64,000 nucleotides of DNA from Pseudomonas mendocina (GTDB taxonomy: Bacteria > Pseudomonadota > Gammaproteobacteria > Pseudomonadales > Pseudomonadaceae), in assembly GCA_037482215.1 (NCBI GenBank), contig CP148074.1, positions 2,170,001-2,234,000 on the forward strand, read 5' to 3'. The notes beneath the pieces are model-generated. The model saw nothing but the letters and a program-made list of their open reading frames with translations. It searched no databases and was not told the origin of the DNA. Numbering within the stretch: the first letter of the stretch is position 1; each line of letters begins with the position of its first letter. The position numbers and the translations under genes were made by a program. Below are positions 23,539-32,440 of the stretch, piece after piece.

Positions 23539-24444
23539 ATGCTCGAAAAGATAGGTCACATAAAAAATCCACTGACAGTTATCGCTCTATTCGCAGGTAT
23601 TGCAGAAGTAAGTGGGGCAGCTGTACTTCCCTTTATTGAGCGGCCAGTACAAGAAACTTACGTTTGGTTTCTGATGGGTTTTCCTTGCCTGATAGTCCTG
23701 TTGTTCTATATCACTTTGTGGTGGAAGCATCATGTGCTTTATGCCCCAGGTGACTACAGGGACGAGTCAAATTTCACGAATATGTTTAGGGCCGGTTCTG
23801 CACAAGCAATCGCTGAGAAGTCAGACTTAGAAATTGATCAAATTATCATTGATGAGCAGTTTGAGGCGGCTGAGGTCGATCCAGTTTCGAATCCACCTCG
23901 TACACAACCCGAAGATGAAGTGCCGCTTAATCGGGAATTTGTTGTAAATACTGAAGATACAGATGCCACAGTAGGGATTTCGGATTTTAAAGAGTCGATT
24001 GCCAATGAAAATTTTCGACGTAAACGGTACGAAATATCAGGCAAGGTATATAGTGCAGAGAATTTAGCGTTAAAAAAATTATCAAATGAGATGGGTGTTG
24101 AACTTGTTAAAAACGTCTCACCCTTGGGGATGCCAAAGATTATTTTTGATGCAGTTGCTGAAGTAGATGGGGAGTTGGTAGTTTTTGAGATTAAGCTGGT
24201 CCGGTTTGAAATGGATAAGCGCAGTATTAGTGCGATTTTGAAAAAGGTAGATAGCTTTTATGAGGCATTAAGCTTTAAAGATCGTATTAGGTTCAGGTTT
24301 GTATTTGTAATTGTTGTAGAGGATCAAGATGTGGGCTTGGTGAGTGTTGGGCGCATTGCTAATATCGCAGCGACCTATAGGTTTAATATAAAGCTTGTGA
24401 AGTATAACCTAGCAGACCTAGAGTCTGCGTTTGGCGAAGCTTGA
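23539..24444 (+). CDS. Membrane-anchored PD-(D/E)XK nuclease-like protein
   Basis: A 301-aa protein. Two transmembrane helices lie in residues 10-62 (PLTVIALFAGIAEVSGAAVL; WFLMGFPCLIVLLFYITLWW), then an acidic linker. A restriction-endonuclease-like fold follows with E174 (SAENLALKKL), D204 (IIFDAVAEVDG) and E217-x-K219 (VVFEIKLV). It is AT-rich, separately placed after the early operon, and followed by a terminator, the mark of an accessory gene. It could act on incoming DNA at the membrane (superinfection exclusion) but this is inference. Confidence 0.7.
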   Translation: MLEKIGHIKNPLTVIALFAGIAEVSGAAVLPFIERPVQETYVWFLMGFPCLIVLLFYITLWWKHHVLYAPGDYRDESNFTNMFRAGSAQAIAEKSDLEIDQIIIDEQFEAAEVDPVSNPPRTQPEDEVPLNREFVVNTEDTDATVGISDFKESIANENFRRKRYEISGKVYSAENLALKKLSNEMGVELVKNVSPLGMPKIIFDAVAEVDGELVVFEIKLVRFEMDKRSISAILKKVDSFYEALSFKDRIRFRFVFVIVVEDQDVGLVSVGRIANIAATYRFNIKLVKYNLADLESAFGEA

Positions 24445-24531
24445 TAATGAGTGTAGTGCTTGACACCCCGTGCCACTCGGAGCAGGATACTTTCAACGTG
24501 TGAAGTAACGACTGCACACCGCCCAATCTGA

Positions 24532-24557
24532 AACCCGGCCACCGCGCCGGGTTTTTT
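24532..24557 (+). terminator. Rho-independent terminator
   Basis: AACCCGGC-caccgc-GCCGGGTT followed by TTTT, about 90 bp after the nuclease-like gene. Confidence 0.85.
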
Positions 24558-24981
24558 ATTACCTGCAACTTTGCAACACCCGTAGCCAGGGCGGCCCTGC
24601 GGGGGAGCCTGGACGCTCCCAGCCAGCGGTGGGGCGCTCACCGAAAAACACTGGCAGCCCGCGCAGGCTTTTTCACGGGTTGCTCCGGGCCGGGCGCGTG
24701 TGGCGGATGACGAGACCGATGCGATGGGGTGTTGGCGTCAGGCGCAGCTATGGCGGACAGCTGGAAAGACAGCACCACATTCCTAGATACACCCTGACCC
24801 CATTCTCTACGTAAAGAATGGGGTGTCCGTGTATGTCACCAGAATACGGCCCCGCCGAGAGGCGTCGCCGTGGTCACGTCGAGAGACGTTGCCAACCCGC
24901 CGACTTCGGTCGGCACCCTTTCCCTGAAGTCCGCACAAAGTGGGCTCATCACCAGGGCTGAAAAGTCCCAGGAGATGCTTC
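24558..24981. other. Structured non-coding region before the lysis genes
   Basis: No gene is supported. A long hairpin ACCCCATTCT…AGAATGGGGT (24797-24824) and a UUCG tetraloop hairpin GCCGAC-TTCG-GTCGGC (24899-24914) are clear. The region should contain the late promoter and, if present, its antitermination or activation site. A packaging-initiation site near here is possible, as terminase lies 1.4 kb downstream. Confidence 0.5.
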
Positions 24982-25371
24982 ATGAGGTCAAATACCATGC
25001 CTGAGCCAACCTCGGCTGCTGCTGGCGGCATTGCGTTGTACAAGCTGGGTGTGCTTGGACTTCTGGTCGCACTGGCCGCTGCGATAGTTGTCATGGCCAT
25101 GACTGTGCCTAAGACCGTCCGTGAATTCACAGTCGCGCTGATCAGTACGCTGATGTTCAGCCTAGGCGGTGGCGCCGGTGTGATCCGCTGGTATGAGTTA
25201 CAGCACTGGGCAAACGATCAATTCGGGCTGATCGCGTTACTTGGCCTGGTATTCGTTTGTGGGCTACCCGGTTGGGTCGTTGTCCGCGCATGGTTTGTGT
25301 ATGCCGAGAAGCGCCGCACTGCCTCCCTGGTGGAGATTCTGCGTGAACTCAAGAGGGCTATCGGGATATGA
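24982..25371 (+). CDS. Phage holin
   Basis: A 129-aa protein with three hydrophobic helices (KLGVLGLLVALAAAIVVMAM; FTVALISTLMFSLGGGAGV; LIALLGLVFVCGLPGWVVV) and a charged C terminus, resembling LydA-type holins. It permeabilises the inner membrane at the end of infection. ATG 24982 has GGAG seven bases upstream. Its stop overlaps the endolysin start, and Rz/Rz1 follow, giving a complete lysis cassette. Confidence 0.82.
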   Translation: MRSNTMPEPTSAAAGGIALYKLGVLGLLVALAAAIVVMAMTVPKTVREFTVALISTLMFSLGGGAGVIRWYELQHWANDQFGLIALLGLVFVCGLPGWVVVRAWFVYAEKRRTASLVEILRELKRAIGI

Positions 25372-25790
25372 GCCAGTTCCAGCTGAGTAGGCGTAGCGAG
25401 CAGCGCTTAGAGGGAGTGCACCCAGACTTGCAGGGGGTAGTTCGTTTGGCCATCACCCTGACCGAAGTGGACTTCAGCGTCACTGAGGGCGTTCGCACGG
25501 CTGAGCGTCAGAAGGTGCTTGTGGCCAAAGGCGCAAGCACCACAACTAACAGCCGCCATATCCCTAAGAAGCCGGCTGCCAGGCCTGAGCTTGGTGCTGT
25601 TTCTCATGCTGTGGATTTGGCCGCAATGATCGGTACCGAGGTGCGCTGGGACTGGCCGCTGTATCACAAGCTTGCCGAGGCAATGAAGACAGCGGCCTCA
25701 AAGCTGAAGGTGCCCATTGTGTGGGGCGGCGATTGGAAAACCTTTAAGGACGGTCCGCACTTCGAGCTGGATCGAAAGTTTTACCCATGA
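25368..25790 (+). CDS. M15-family peptidoglycan endopeptidase (endolysin)
   Basis: A 140-aa L-alanyl-D-glutamate/VanY-like peptidase. The start SEQRLEGVHPDLQGVVRLAI, the TEGVRTAERQ motif, zinc ligands in SHAVDLA and the terminal GGDWKTFKDGPHFELD define the family (T5 Lys type). There is no signal peptide, so it needs the holin. The start ATG overlaps the holin stop. Confidence 0.93.
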   Translation: MSQFQLSRRSEQRLEGVHPDLQGVVRLAITLTEVDFSVTEGVRTAERQKVLVAKGASTTTNSRHIPKKPAARPELGAVSHAVDLAAMIGTEVRWDWPLYHKLAEAMKTAASKLKVPIVWGGDWKTFKDGPHFELDRKFYP

Positions 25791-25861
25791 TCGCCAAGAG
25801 CACATGTCTTGAGTCCGAAGTGCTTAATGCGCCAGCCACTGACGATAAGAGCCTCGACTGA
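25787..25861 (+). CDS. Possible 24-aa coupling peptide between endolysin and Rz
   Basis: The ATG overlaps the endolysin stop (ATGA) and the stop overlaps the Rz start (TGATG). The peptide begins MIAKSTCLESEVLN. It may exist only to keep ribosomes moving from lysin to spanin, or be chance. Confidence 0.3.
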   Translation: MIAKSTCLESEVLNAPATDDKSLD

Positions 25862-26238
25862 TGCAAATCAATCTAATGCGTGCCCTTGTGCTGTTGAGTC
25901 TGGCTGTTATCAGCAGTGTATTTGGTTGGCAAATGCATGTCTGGAAGGTCGGTTACGACGAAGCCGCGCAGTTGAAGGCTGATCAGGCACAGGAAAAACT
26001 GGCGCGTGAGCTGGTATCCCAAGTGGCCGAGAAAACTACCGAGGCCATTGCGGGTATCAAGGTGACAAACACCACCATCTACCAGCGTACTCGTCAGGAG
26101 GTCGTTCGTGAGCCGATGGACCCTAATTGCCGCATTCCTGCTAGCTGGATGCACAACATCAACGCCGCCCGTGCCGGTGAGCTTCGACCAGAGCCTTCTG
26201 GAGTTGTGCCCCGATCTACAGCAGGTGCCAGTAAATGA
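25861..26238 (+). CDS. Rz: Rz-like inner-membrane spanin
   Basis: A 125-aa protein with one N-terminal transmembrane helix (LMRALVLLSLAVISSVFGW) and a periplasmic helical region (AAQLKADQAQEKLARELVSQVAEK). With Rz1 it fuses inner and outer membranes in the last step of lysis. The Rz1 frame starts inside it. Confidence 0.85.
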   Translation: MQINLMRALVLLSLAVISSVFGWQMHVWKVGYDEAAQLKADQAQEKLARELVSQVAEKTTEAIAGIKVTNTTIYQRTRQEVVREPMDPNCRIPASWMHNINAARAGELRPEPSGVVPRSTAGASK

Positions 26239-26365
26239 AGATGGTACCGGCGACCCAGCCGAGCTGACCTTATCGGATGTAGCCGCCTCCGGAATGTATC
26301 TGGAGTGTAAGCGCCGTCATCAGGGGCTGGTTGAGGCTGTGCAGGGGCAGGCCAGTCAACTCTGA
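26108..26365 (+). CDS. Rz1: Rz1-like outer-membrane spanin lipoprotein
   Basis: An 85-aa frame overlapping the Rz gene, starting at GTG. The signal peptide MSRWTLIAAFLLAGC has a lipobox LLAGC, so Cys15 would be lipidated. The mature part begins proline-rich (TTSTPPVPVS). The nested arrangement is typical of spanin pairs. Confidence 0.88.
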   Translation: MSRWTLIAAFLLAGCTTSTPPVPVSFDQSLLELCPDLQQVPVNEDGTGDPAELTLSDVAASGMYLECKRRHQGLVEAVQGQASQL

Positions 26366-26413
26366 TGGGATGGCTGTGTCGCCTGCTTCAACTTATCGGG
26401 AGTGAATAGCGCA

Positions 26414-26980
26414 ATGATCAGCCGCGACCGTCAGCGCTACGACTGGGCTGCGGTCGAGCGCGATTACCGTACGGGGGGATACAGCAACCGTGAGTTGAGC
26501 CGCGTGCATGGGCCGTCTGAGGCGGCTATCCGCAAGCGAGCAGCCGATGGTTGCTGGTCCCGTGATCTGTCAGAGCAAATTCGCCAGCGCGTTCGTGAGA
26601 AAACAAACCGTGCGGCAGCAGCTGAGGTTGTTCAGTCGGTAACTGATGCTGAGATCGTCGAAAACGCAGCTGCTGTGGGCGCTTCGGTGGTGCAGAGCCA
26701 TCAACGCATTATCCGCCGTGCTAAGGATCTGACTGACAAGCTGATGGATTTGCTTGAGAAGCAGCTGGCCGATGGCAAGGTTAAGGTCCAGGTACGCGGT
26801 GGTGCAGTGGTTGAGATCGACCTGCCGCTGGACTACGTGGGTAAGGCGCTGGGCAATGCAACCGTTGCCATGGATCGTGCTATTCGCTTGGAGCGCCAGG
26901 CCTATGGATTGGACGAGGAAAGTAGCAGGGGCACCGGCAAGTCATTGGATGAGTTGCTGGCCGAGGTGGCAGGGGAATGA
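26414..26980 (+). CDS. Terminase small subunit
   Basis: A 188-aa protein with an N-terminal helix-turn-helix (YDWAAVERDYRTGGYSNRELSRVHGPSEAAIRKRAADGCW) for recognising the packaging site, and a helical C terminus. It directly precedes and overlaps the large subunit gene. ATG 26414 is preferred to GTG 26402 because the only GGAG lies between them. Confidence 0.82.
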   Translation: MISRDRQRYDWAAVERDYRTGGYSNRELSRVHGPSEAAIRKRAADGCWSRDLSEQIRQRVREKTNRAAAAEVVQSVTDAEIVENAAAVGASVVQSHQRIIRRAKDLTDKLMDLLEKQLADGKVKVQVRGGAVVEIDLPLDYVGKALGNATVAMDRAIRLERQAYGLDEESSRGTGKSLDELLAEVAGE

Positions 26981-28647
26981 TCCCTCGTGAGTTGCGAGCC
27001 ACCGTAGTACGTGAGGGGGAGGAGCTGCTGGAGTTGCACCGCCGTAAGGAACTGAAGGGCAAAAAGCTACTTCTGCGGGCTTTGTGCAATAAATGGTACC
27101 GGCTAAACACGCTCTACAAGATTAAGGACAAAGATGGCAGGGTCCGGCGTTTCAAACCGAACGACGCACAACGGCAGCGTTACACCGACGGCCACTGTCG
27201 TGATCTCATTCTCAAGGCGCGGCAGTTAGGCTTTACCACGTTCGAGATGATCGACTCGCTGGATGACTGCCTCTGGACGCCGAACTTCAGTGCAGGCTGT
27301 ATTGCGCACCGCCTGGACAGCGCCAAGGACATTTACCGCAACAAGATCAGGCTCGCTTACGAAAAACTGGCCCAGGACACAGCTTGGCAAGCAATCTTCA
27401 AGTTGATCGGGTTGCGTTTTCCCAAGCCCAAAAGTGACAAAGATCTGGGCTATGTATTCGATAACGGATCAAGCATTCAGGTGTCCACCGGATACCGCGG
27501 CGACACCTTACAGCGCCTGCATGTATCCGAGTTTGGGAAGATATGTCGGAAATACCCGGACAAGGCGCAGGAGATCGTTACCGGTGCGTTTGAGGCGGTA
27601 GGCCTTGGCAACCAGGTGACGCTGGAAAGTACGGCCGAGGGGCGCGAAGGCTATTTCTTCGACTATACCCAGATCGCCAGGCGTCTACTGGCCAGCGGCA
27701 AGCTTCCCTCATTGATGGATTGGCAGTTCCACTTCTTTCCGTGGCACCAGGAACCGGCCTATCAATTGCCCCCGAGCGGCATCGCCGTTCCGCAGTGGAT
27801 GCGCGAGTACTTCTCTCAGCTCGAAACAAAGTTCGGTATTCGTACCTCCGCTGCACAGCAAGCCTGGTACGCGAAGAAGGCGGAGAGCCTGCACGATGAT
27901 ATGAAGCGTGAGTACCCGTCTGTACCCGACGAGGCGTTCGCGCAAAGTGTCGATGGTGCTTACTACATGCAGCAGATGCTCTGGCTGCGTAAGAACGGGA
28001 GAATCACCACCAAGTGCAGGCTTACGCCAGTGCTACCCGTGCACACGGCATGGGACTTGGGTATGAGCGACGCCATGTCCATCGTCTTCTTTCAGATCGT
28101 AGGGCGTGAGGTGCATATCATCGACTACCTGGAAGACAGTGGTGAGGGTATCGAGTACTACGCCACTGAGCTGAAGAAGAAGGGCTACAGCTACGGCAAG
28201 CACTTTGGCCCGCACGACTTGGCTGTGCGTGAGATCGGTACGGGTAAGTCGCGATATGAAGTTGCCTTACAGCACGGCATTCGATTTGAGGATCCTGTTC
28301 CGCGCATTAGCAGCCATGCGGAAGGTATCCAAGCGGTTCGGTCCTTCCTGCCGTTCTGCTGGTTTTCTGAGACCACGCTGGATGACAGCGCACCGGACGC
28401 AGCCGCATCTACGGGAGTCGACCGGCTGATTGACTGCCTTGATAGCTACCGGAAAGAGTGGGACGACAAGCTCGGCCGCTACAAGGATATTCCTCGGCAC
28501 GACTGGGCCAGCCACGGTGCTAAAGCTTTTGAAACAATGTCACGCTGTGGCGTGTTCGAACTGGCCGGTGTCGTCGGCACACCGCTGCCGAGCAGCAGCA
28601 TCCCAACCACACACCAGAGCCAGGGCAGCTGGAGCGCTTATACATGA
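26977..28647 (+). CDS. Terminase large subunit
   Basis: A 556-aa packaging motor. The Walker-A-like KARQLGFTT is the variant seen in phage terminases. Downstream are RLDSAKDIYRNKIRLAY, STGYRGDTLQRLHVSEFG (Walker B region) and a C-terminal RNase H-like nuclease with TAWDLGMSDAMSIVFF and HFGPHDLAVRE. Overlaps at both ends (ATGA) place it in a packed packaging operon. Confidence 0.93.
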   Translation: MIPRELRATVVREGEELLELHRRKELKGKKLLLRALCNKWYRLNTLYKIKDKDGRVRRFKPNDAQRQRYTDGHCRDLILKARQLGFTTFEMIDSLDDCLWTPNFSAGCIAHRLDSAKDIYRNKIRLAYEKLAQDTAWQAIFKLIGLRFPKPKSDKDLGYVFDNGSSIQVSTGYRGDTLQRLHVSEFGKICRKYPDKAQEIVTGAFEAVGLGNQVTLESTAEGREGYFFDYTQIARRLLASGKLPSLMDWQFHFFPWHQEPAYQLPPSGIAVPQWMREYFSQLETKFGIRTSAAQQAWYAKKAESLHDDMKREYPSVPDEAFAQSVDGAYYMQQMLWLRKNGRITTKCRLTPVLPVHTAWDLGMSDAMSIVFFQIVGREVHIIDYLEDSGEGIEYYATELKKKGYSYGKHFGPHDLAVREIGTGKSRYEVALQHGIRFEDPVPRISSHAEGIQAVRSFLPFCWFSETTLDDSAPDAAASTGVDRLIDCLDSYRKEWDDKLGRYKDIPRHDWASHGAKAFETMSRCGVFELAGVVGTPLPSSSIPTTHQSQGSWSAYT

Positions 28648-28997
28648 GCAAGATTTACGTCGACGCCAACCAAGGAGCCGTCTTTATTGCTACAAAAGTC
28701 TCCGTTTTCGCTGTTGCTTCGGCACGCCTGCGAACTGACATCGGCGCAGTACAGATCGACAACGTATTGGTGCGCGAGGCTAGCGGTCAGCTGCCCGCAG
28801 TGCGTCTATCTTTCGAAATGCCAGAGGCCCTCGGCGTGGAGTTGCTGGTGAAACTGGACGAGTTTGCAGCTGATCCAGCTGGTTACCTTTTTGACCTGTT
28901 CGATAATCTGCAAGGCATTCGCCACGCGGCGTTGATGCGCCGCAGCGGTCGTAAAGATGAGGTGTCTGCGGTCTATGAGGCCATGAAGCATGCGTGA
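28644..28997 (+). CDS. Hypothetical protein between terminase and portal
   Basis: A 117-aa protein coupled to both neighbours by overlaps. Mixed alpha/beta composition; FEMPEALGVELLVKLDEFAADPAGYLFDLF is its most distinctive part. No family is recognised. A head-assembly accessory is suggested by position only. Confidence 0.65.
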   Translation: MSKIYVDANQGAVFIATKVSVFAVASARLRTDIGAVQIDNVLVREASGQLPAVRLSFEMPEALGVELLVKLDEFAADPAGYLFDLFDNLQGIRHAALMRRSGRKDEVSAVYEAMKHA

Positions 28998-31167
28998 CAT
29001 GGGGCTTCTAGGCTTCACTCCGGCCAGTACATTGATCGCTCAAGAGCAGGCGCGCCAAGATCAATTGCAGCAGCGTGCAGCTCTCGAAAGTTCGCTGGCC
29101 AGTCACATTCGCCGCTGTTTTGAAGCCGCCAAGACTACTAAGCAGGAGATTGAGCGCCGCCTAATCGACTGCGCGCAGCGGCAGAAGGGTATTTATCCAG
29201 CCGACAAACTCACAGCAATTCGTGCTCAGGGCGGTAGTGAGCTTTATCCGAAACTAACAACAACCAAGTGCCGGGCCGCTGCTGCATGGATTCGTGACAT
29301 CTTGATGCCAACTACTGGCCGCCCATGGGGGTTGGACCCTACGCCGGTGTCGGATATTCCGCAGGGAGTGCTGGAGGCATTCAAGCAGACATTGATGGGG
29401 CGCTTGCAGCAGGACCCTCAAGCTGCGCAGTCGCTGACCCGAGAAACCTTGGAGCAGATGCTGCTTGAGGAGATCGACAAGCGTGCTCGGTCGGCCGCAG
29501 ACGCGCATCAGGATCTGATTGCCGACCAGCTTGCGGAGGGTGGTTGGGATGACGCGCTTGAGATGTTTATTGATGACTTTGCAACCTACCCAGTAGCTAT
29601 TCTGAAAGGGCCATACCTGCAAAAAACACCGGATTTGGGGTGGGGGCAGGGATGGGAGTTGATTGAAACTGAGGTCGTTAAACCACAATTCAAGCGGGTC
29701 AGCCCCTTCGATATTTACCCCTCAGCGGACTCATCGGATGTCGATGATGGGGCTTATATCATTGAGCGGGAGCGCTATACCCGGCGGGGGCTGAACAAAC
29801 TGCGCGGTGTGCCTGGCTATTCCGAGGACGCTATCCGCAAAGTGTTGCTTGAACATGGGCGCGGTGGTCTGCGCAATTGGCTGGCAGTAGATGGCCAGCG
29901 GGCGGTGATCGAAGATCGCAGTGGTGATTGGCTCAACAATCACGGTGAGACCATTGAAGGCTTGATCTACTGGGGCAGCGCTCAAGGCCTGATGTTGCTG
30001 CAATGGGGAGTTCCTGCCGAACAGATTCCAGATCCGCTGGATGAGTACGAGATCGACGCTATTCTGATCGGGCAGCACGTTATCCGCTGCGTGATCAACC
30101 GTAACCCGCTTGGGGCCAGACCCTACAATGCTGCCAGCTTCCAGCCGGTACCGGGATCGTTCTGGGGCATGGCCATTCCCGAACTGATGAACGACGTGCA
30201 AGACATGTGCTGTGCGACTGCCCGTGCTCAGGCCAATAACATGGCATTTTCGTCTGGTCCGCAGGTTGAGATCGACGAGACACGACTGATGCCGGGAGAA
30301 AACCCGAACATTATGTTCCCGCTCAAACGCTGGCGAACTAAGTCAGTTATGAGTCAGACCACGCCATCGCCCGCAATTCGTTTTTTCCAGCCGGCCAGTA
30401 TGGCGGGTGAGCTGATGGGCGTTTACAGCGAGTGGGAAAGGCGTGCCGACGATGCCACCAATATCCCTCGTTATATATACGGCAGCGAGAAGATCGGTGG
30501 CGCTGGAAATACTGCGAGCGGCCTGTCAATGCTGATGGAGTCGGCTAATAAGGGCATCAAGGATGCGATCCGTCATATCGACCGCGGTCTTGTGCGTCGA
30601 GTCATTCACGCGCTCTGGCTGTTTAACATGCGTTACTCGAATAATCAGGCCATCAAAGGTGACTGCCGGGTAGTAGCACGCGGCTCCAGCGCTATGTTGC
30701 AGCGTGAACAGACCCAGATGCTGCGGCAGCAGTTTTTGCAAGGGACCGCTAACCCCGTGGACATGCAGATTCTCGGTGTTGAGGGCAGGGCAAAGTTGCT
30801 GCGAGCCGTGGCGGAAATCCTCGATATGCCAGGCCTTGTGCCCAGTGACGAAGAGATCAGTTCCCGGATTGCCCAAGAGAACGCTCAGCAAGGCCAGCAA
30901 ATGGAGCAGGCTGCCCAACTAGAGCAACAGCGTGTCACCGCTGAGGTGGACAACACGCAGGCCGCGGCCGAGAAAACCCGAGCGGAAACTCAGGAAATTC
31001 TTTTCGAACTTGGCGCGACAGCAGCACTACTGAAAGGACGCGGAAATGCAACCGGAAGAGCAGCAAATCAAAGCGCTGGCTCGCCTGCAATCGGACGCCA
31101 CTCCGGATTGGCAGACGTTCCTTCAGTTGATCCGAGAACGCAGGGAGTTGGCACGTACGGACCTTGA
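28990..31167 (+). CDS. Portal (head-tail connector) protein
   Basis: A 725-aa protein of podovirus portal size. The core includes YPKLTTTKCRAAAAWIRDILMP, FDIYPSADSSDVDDGAYIIERERYTRRG, GSFWGMAIPELMNDVQ and NTASGLSMLMESANKGIKDAIRHIDRGLV. The C-terminal ~120 residues form a Gln/Glu-rich coiled coil that may be the internal barrel. Start 28990 has GAGG nine bases upstream and overlaps the previous gene; the next gene begins within its 3' end. Confidence 0.92.
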   Translation: MRDMGLLGFTPASTLIAQEQARQDQLQQRAALESSLASHIRRCFEAAKTTKQEIERRLIDCAQRQKGIYPADKLTAIRAQGGSELYPKLTTTKCRAAAAWIRDILMPTTGRPWGLDPTPVSDIPQGVLEAFKQTLMGRLQQDPQAAQSLTRETLEQMLLEEIDKRARSAADAHQDLIADQLAEGGWDDALEMFIDDFATYPVAILKGPYLQKTPDLGWGQGWELIETEVVKPQFKRVSPFDIYPSADSSDVDDGAYIIERERYTRRGLNKLRGVPGYSEDAIRKVLLEHGRGGLRNWLAVDGQRAVIEDRSGDWLNNHGETIEGLIYWGSAQGLMLLQWGVPAEQIPDPLDEYEIDAILIGQHVIRCVINRNPLGARPYNAASFQPVPGSFWGMAIPELMNDVQDMCCATARAQANNMAFSSGPQVEIDETRLMPGENPNIMFPLKRWRTKSVMSQTTPSPAIRFFQPASMAGELMGVYSEWERRADDATNIPRYIYGSEKIGGAGNTASGLSMLMESANKGIKDAIRHIDRGLVRRVIHALWLFNMRYSNNQAIKGDCRVVARGSSAMLQREQTQMLRQQFLQGTANPVDMQILGVEGRAKLLRAVAEILDMPGLVPSDEEISSRIAQENAQQGQQMEQAAQLEQQRVTAEVDNTQAAAEKTRAETQEILFELGATAALLKGRGNATGRAANQSAGSPAIGRHSGLADVPSVDPRTQGVGTYGP

Positions 31168-31279
31168 GATTGCCGTCGGCGTTGAAAGTATTGCCCGGTT
31201 GCAGGGACGTGCGCAGGCCTATGCGGAATTGTTGCAGGACATTGAGTCGGCTCGTGAAAACGCTCGGTACTTGATCTAA
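31046..31279 (+). CDS. Small helical protein overlapping the portal gene end
   Basis: A 77-aa protein (LIRERRELARTDLEIAVGVESIARLQGRAQAYAELL) with AAAGGA upstream of its ATG. It overlaps the last 122 bp of the portal gene in another frame. It resembles small virion or assembly proteins found behind podoviral portals. A terminator follows. Confidence 0.7.
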   Translation: MQPEEQQIKALARLQSDATPDWQTFLQLIRERRELARTDLEIAVGVESIARLQGRAQAYAELLQDIESARENARYLI

Positions 31280-31297
31280 CTAATCAGCCCTCACAAC

Positions 31298-31330
31298 AAA
31301 GCCCCTTGGATTCGTCTCAGGGGCTTTTTT
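31298..31330 (+). terminator. Rho-independent terminator between portal and scaffold
   Basis: AAGCCCCT…AGGGGCTTTTTT. It would lower transcription of the portal unit relative to the strongly needed capsid genes, or be read through by antiterminated complexes. Confidence 0.85.
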
Positions 31331-31427
31331 GTGGGCGCGCTCCCGGCCTTGGCCATGGCTGGAGAACCCGCAATACCCACAACCTGTGAACCCCGGCAAG
31401 TGTCGGCTCACCACTACGGAGACACGT

Positions 31428-32396
31428 ATGACCAGCACAATGCTACCCCGCAACATCCAGGTCCAAGCTGAGGCCGCAGACGCCGCAATCGCTGCCCTCA
31501 ATCAGCCCGAGCAAGAGGGAAACCCCGCACCCGCGGCTCCCGATGAGCCCACGGCGACTGAGCCGACTCAGCCCGTAGCAGCCACCGTCCCGCAAGAACC
31601 CGCCCCACAGGCAACTGAAATCCGGGATGCGGCCTATTGGCAGCACCGCTTCAGCGTACTGAAGGGTAAGTACGATGCGGAAGTACCGCCACTTCAACGC
31701 CAAGTTTCTGAGCTGACACGCCAACTGCAAGAGGCTAAGCAGGAATTGCCTGCTGCAAGCGCTCCGCAGCGTGCGCAGGACGCCATAGCAGACTTGAGCA
31801 AAGAAGAACTGGAGCAGTTCGGCCCCGAGCTAATAGCCGTCATCCAGCGCATTGCCAGCAAGGCAGCAGGTCCGGCCAGTACGGTCGGCGCTGCCGAGGT
31901 GGAAACGTTGCGTCAGGAGGTTGGCCAGCTTCGAGATGAGCGGCAGCAGGACGCTACCGCGCGCTTTTGGACCGATCTGGAGCAAGCAGTCCCGAACTTT
32001 CGGCAGATCAACGATGACCAGCAGTTCCATGCGTGGCTCGGTGAGATCGACCCGTTCAGTGGAGTGCCGCGGCAGCAATTGCTGATCAACGCACAGAAGG
32101 AACTCAGTGCATACCGCGTGGCGGCGCTCTTTAACGCCTACACGCAAGCTACATTCGCCGCCGCCAAGCCGCCCGGTACTCAGCCGCCCCCAATCCCTCC
32201 GGAACAGGTCCAGCCGGCAGCCAGCCGTGTTGGGGCCGAAACTCTCCAGCCTGCTACGCAGCAGCGTATGTGGAGTTCTGCCGATATCAGCCAGTTCTAC
32301 AAGGATAAGGCAGCGGGCAAGTACCTGCCGGCGGACGCGGCGGCACTCGAAACCGATATTTTCGCCGCCCAATCGCAGGGCCGCATCACCCAATAA
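31428..32396 (+). CDS. Capsid scaffolding protein
   Basis: A 322-aa acidic protein, proline/alanine-rich at both ends, with a central coiled coil (LKGKYDAEVPPLQRQVSELTRQLQEAKQEL). It lies immediately before the coat gene, as scaffolds do. ATG 31428 has CGGAG six bases upstream; the open frame back to 31329 crosses the terminator and is not coding. The assignment rests on composition and position. Confidence 0.78.
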   Translation: MTSTMLPRNIQVQAEAADAAIAALNQPEQEGNPAPAAPDEPTATEPTQPVAATVPQEPAPQATEIRDAAYWQHRFSVLKGKYDAEVPPLQRQVSELTRQLQEAKQELPAASAPQRAQDAIADLSKEELEQFGPELIAVIQRIASKAAGPASTVGAAEVETLRQEVGQLRDERQQDATARFWTDLEQAVPNFRQINDDQQFHAWLGEIDPFSGVPRQQLLINAQKELSAYRVAALFNAYTQATFAAAKPPGTQPPPIPPEQVQPAASRVGAETLQPATQQRMWSSADISQFYKDKAAGKYLPADAAALETDIFAAQSQGRITQ

Positions 32397-32440
32397 CTGC
32401 GGTCCAGTAACGCCGGGAGGCGTCACACAGGAGAAACACC

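Noticed and set aside
13412..30790. Strand-biased KOPS-like GGGNAGGG sites as an adaptation of the phage
   Set aside because: Four plus-strand sites were noticed by eye, but no full count on both strands was possible, so no bias is claimed.
31329..31427. N-terminal extension of the scaffold gene
   Set aside because: The open frame begins inside the terminator tail. ATG 31428 has a proper ribosome site.
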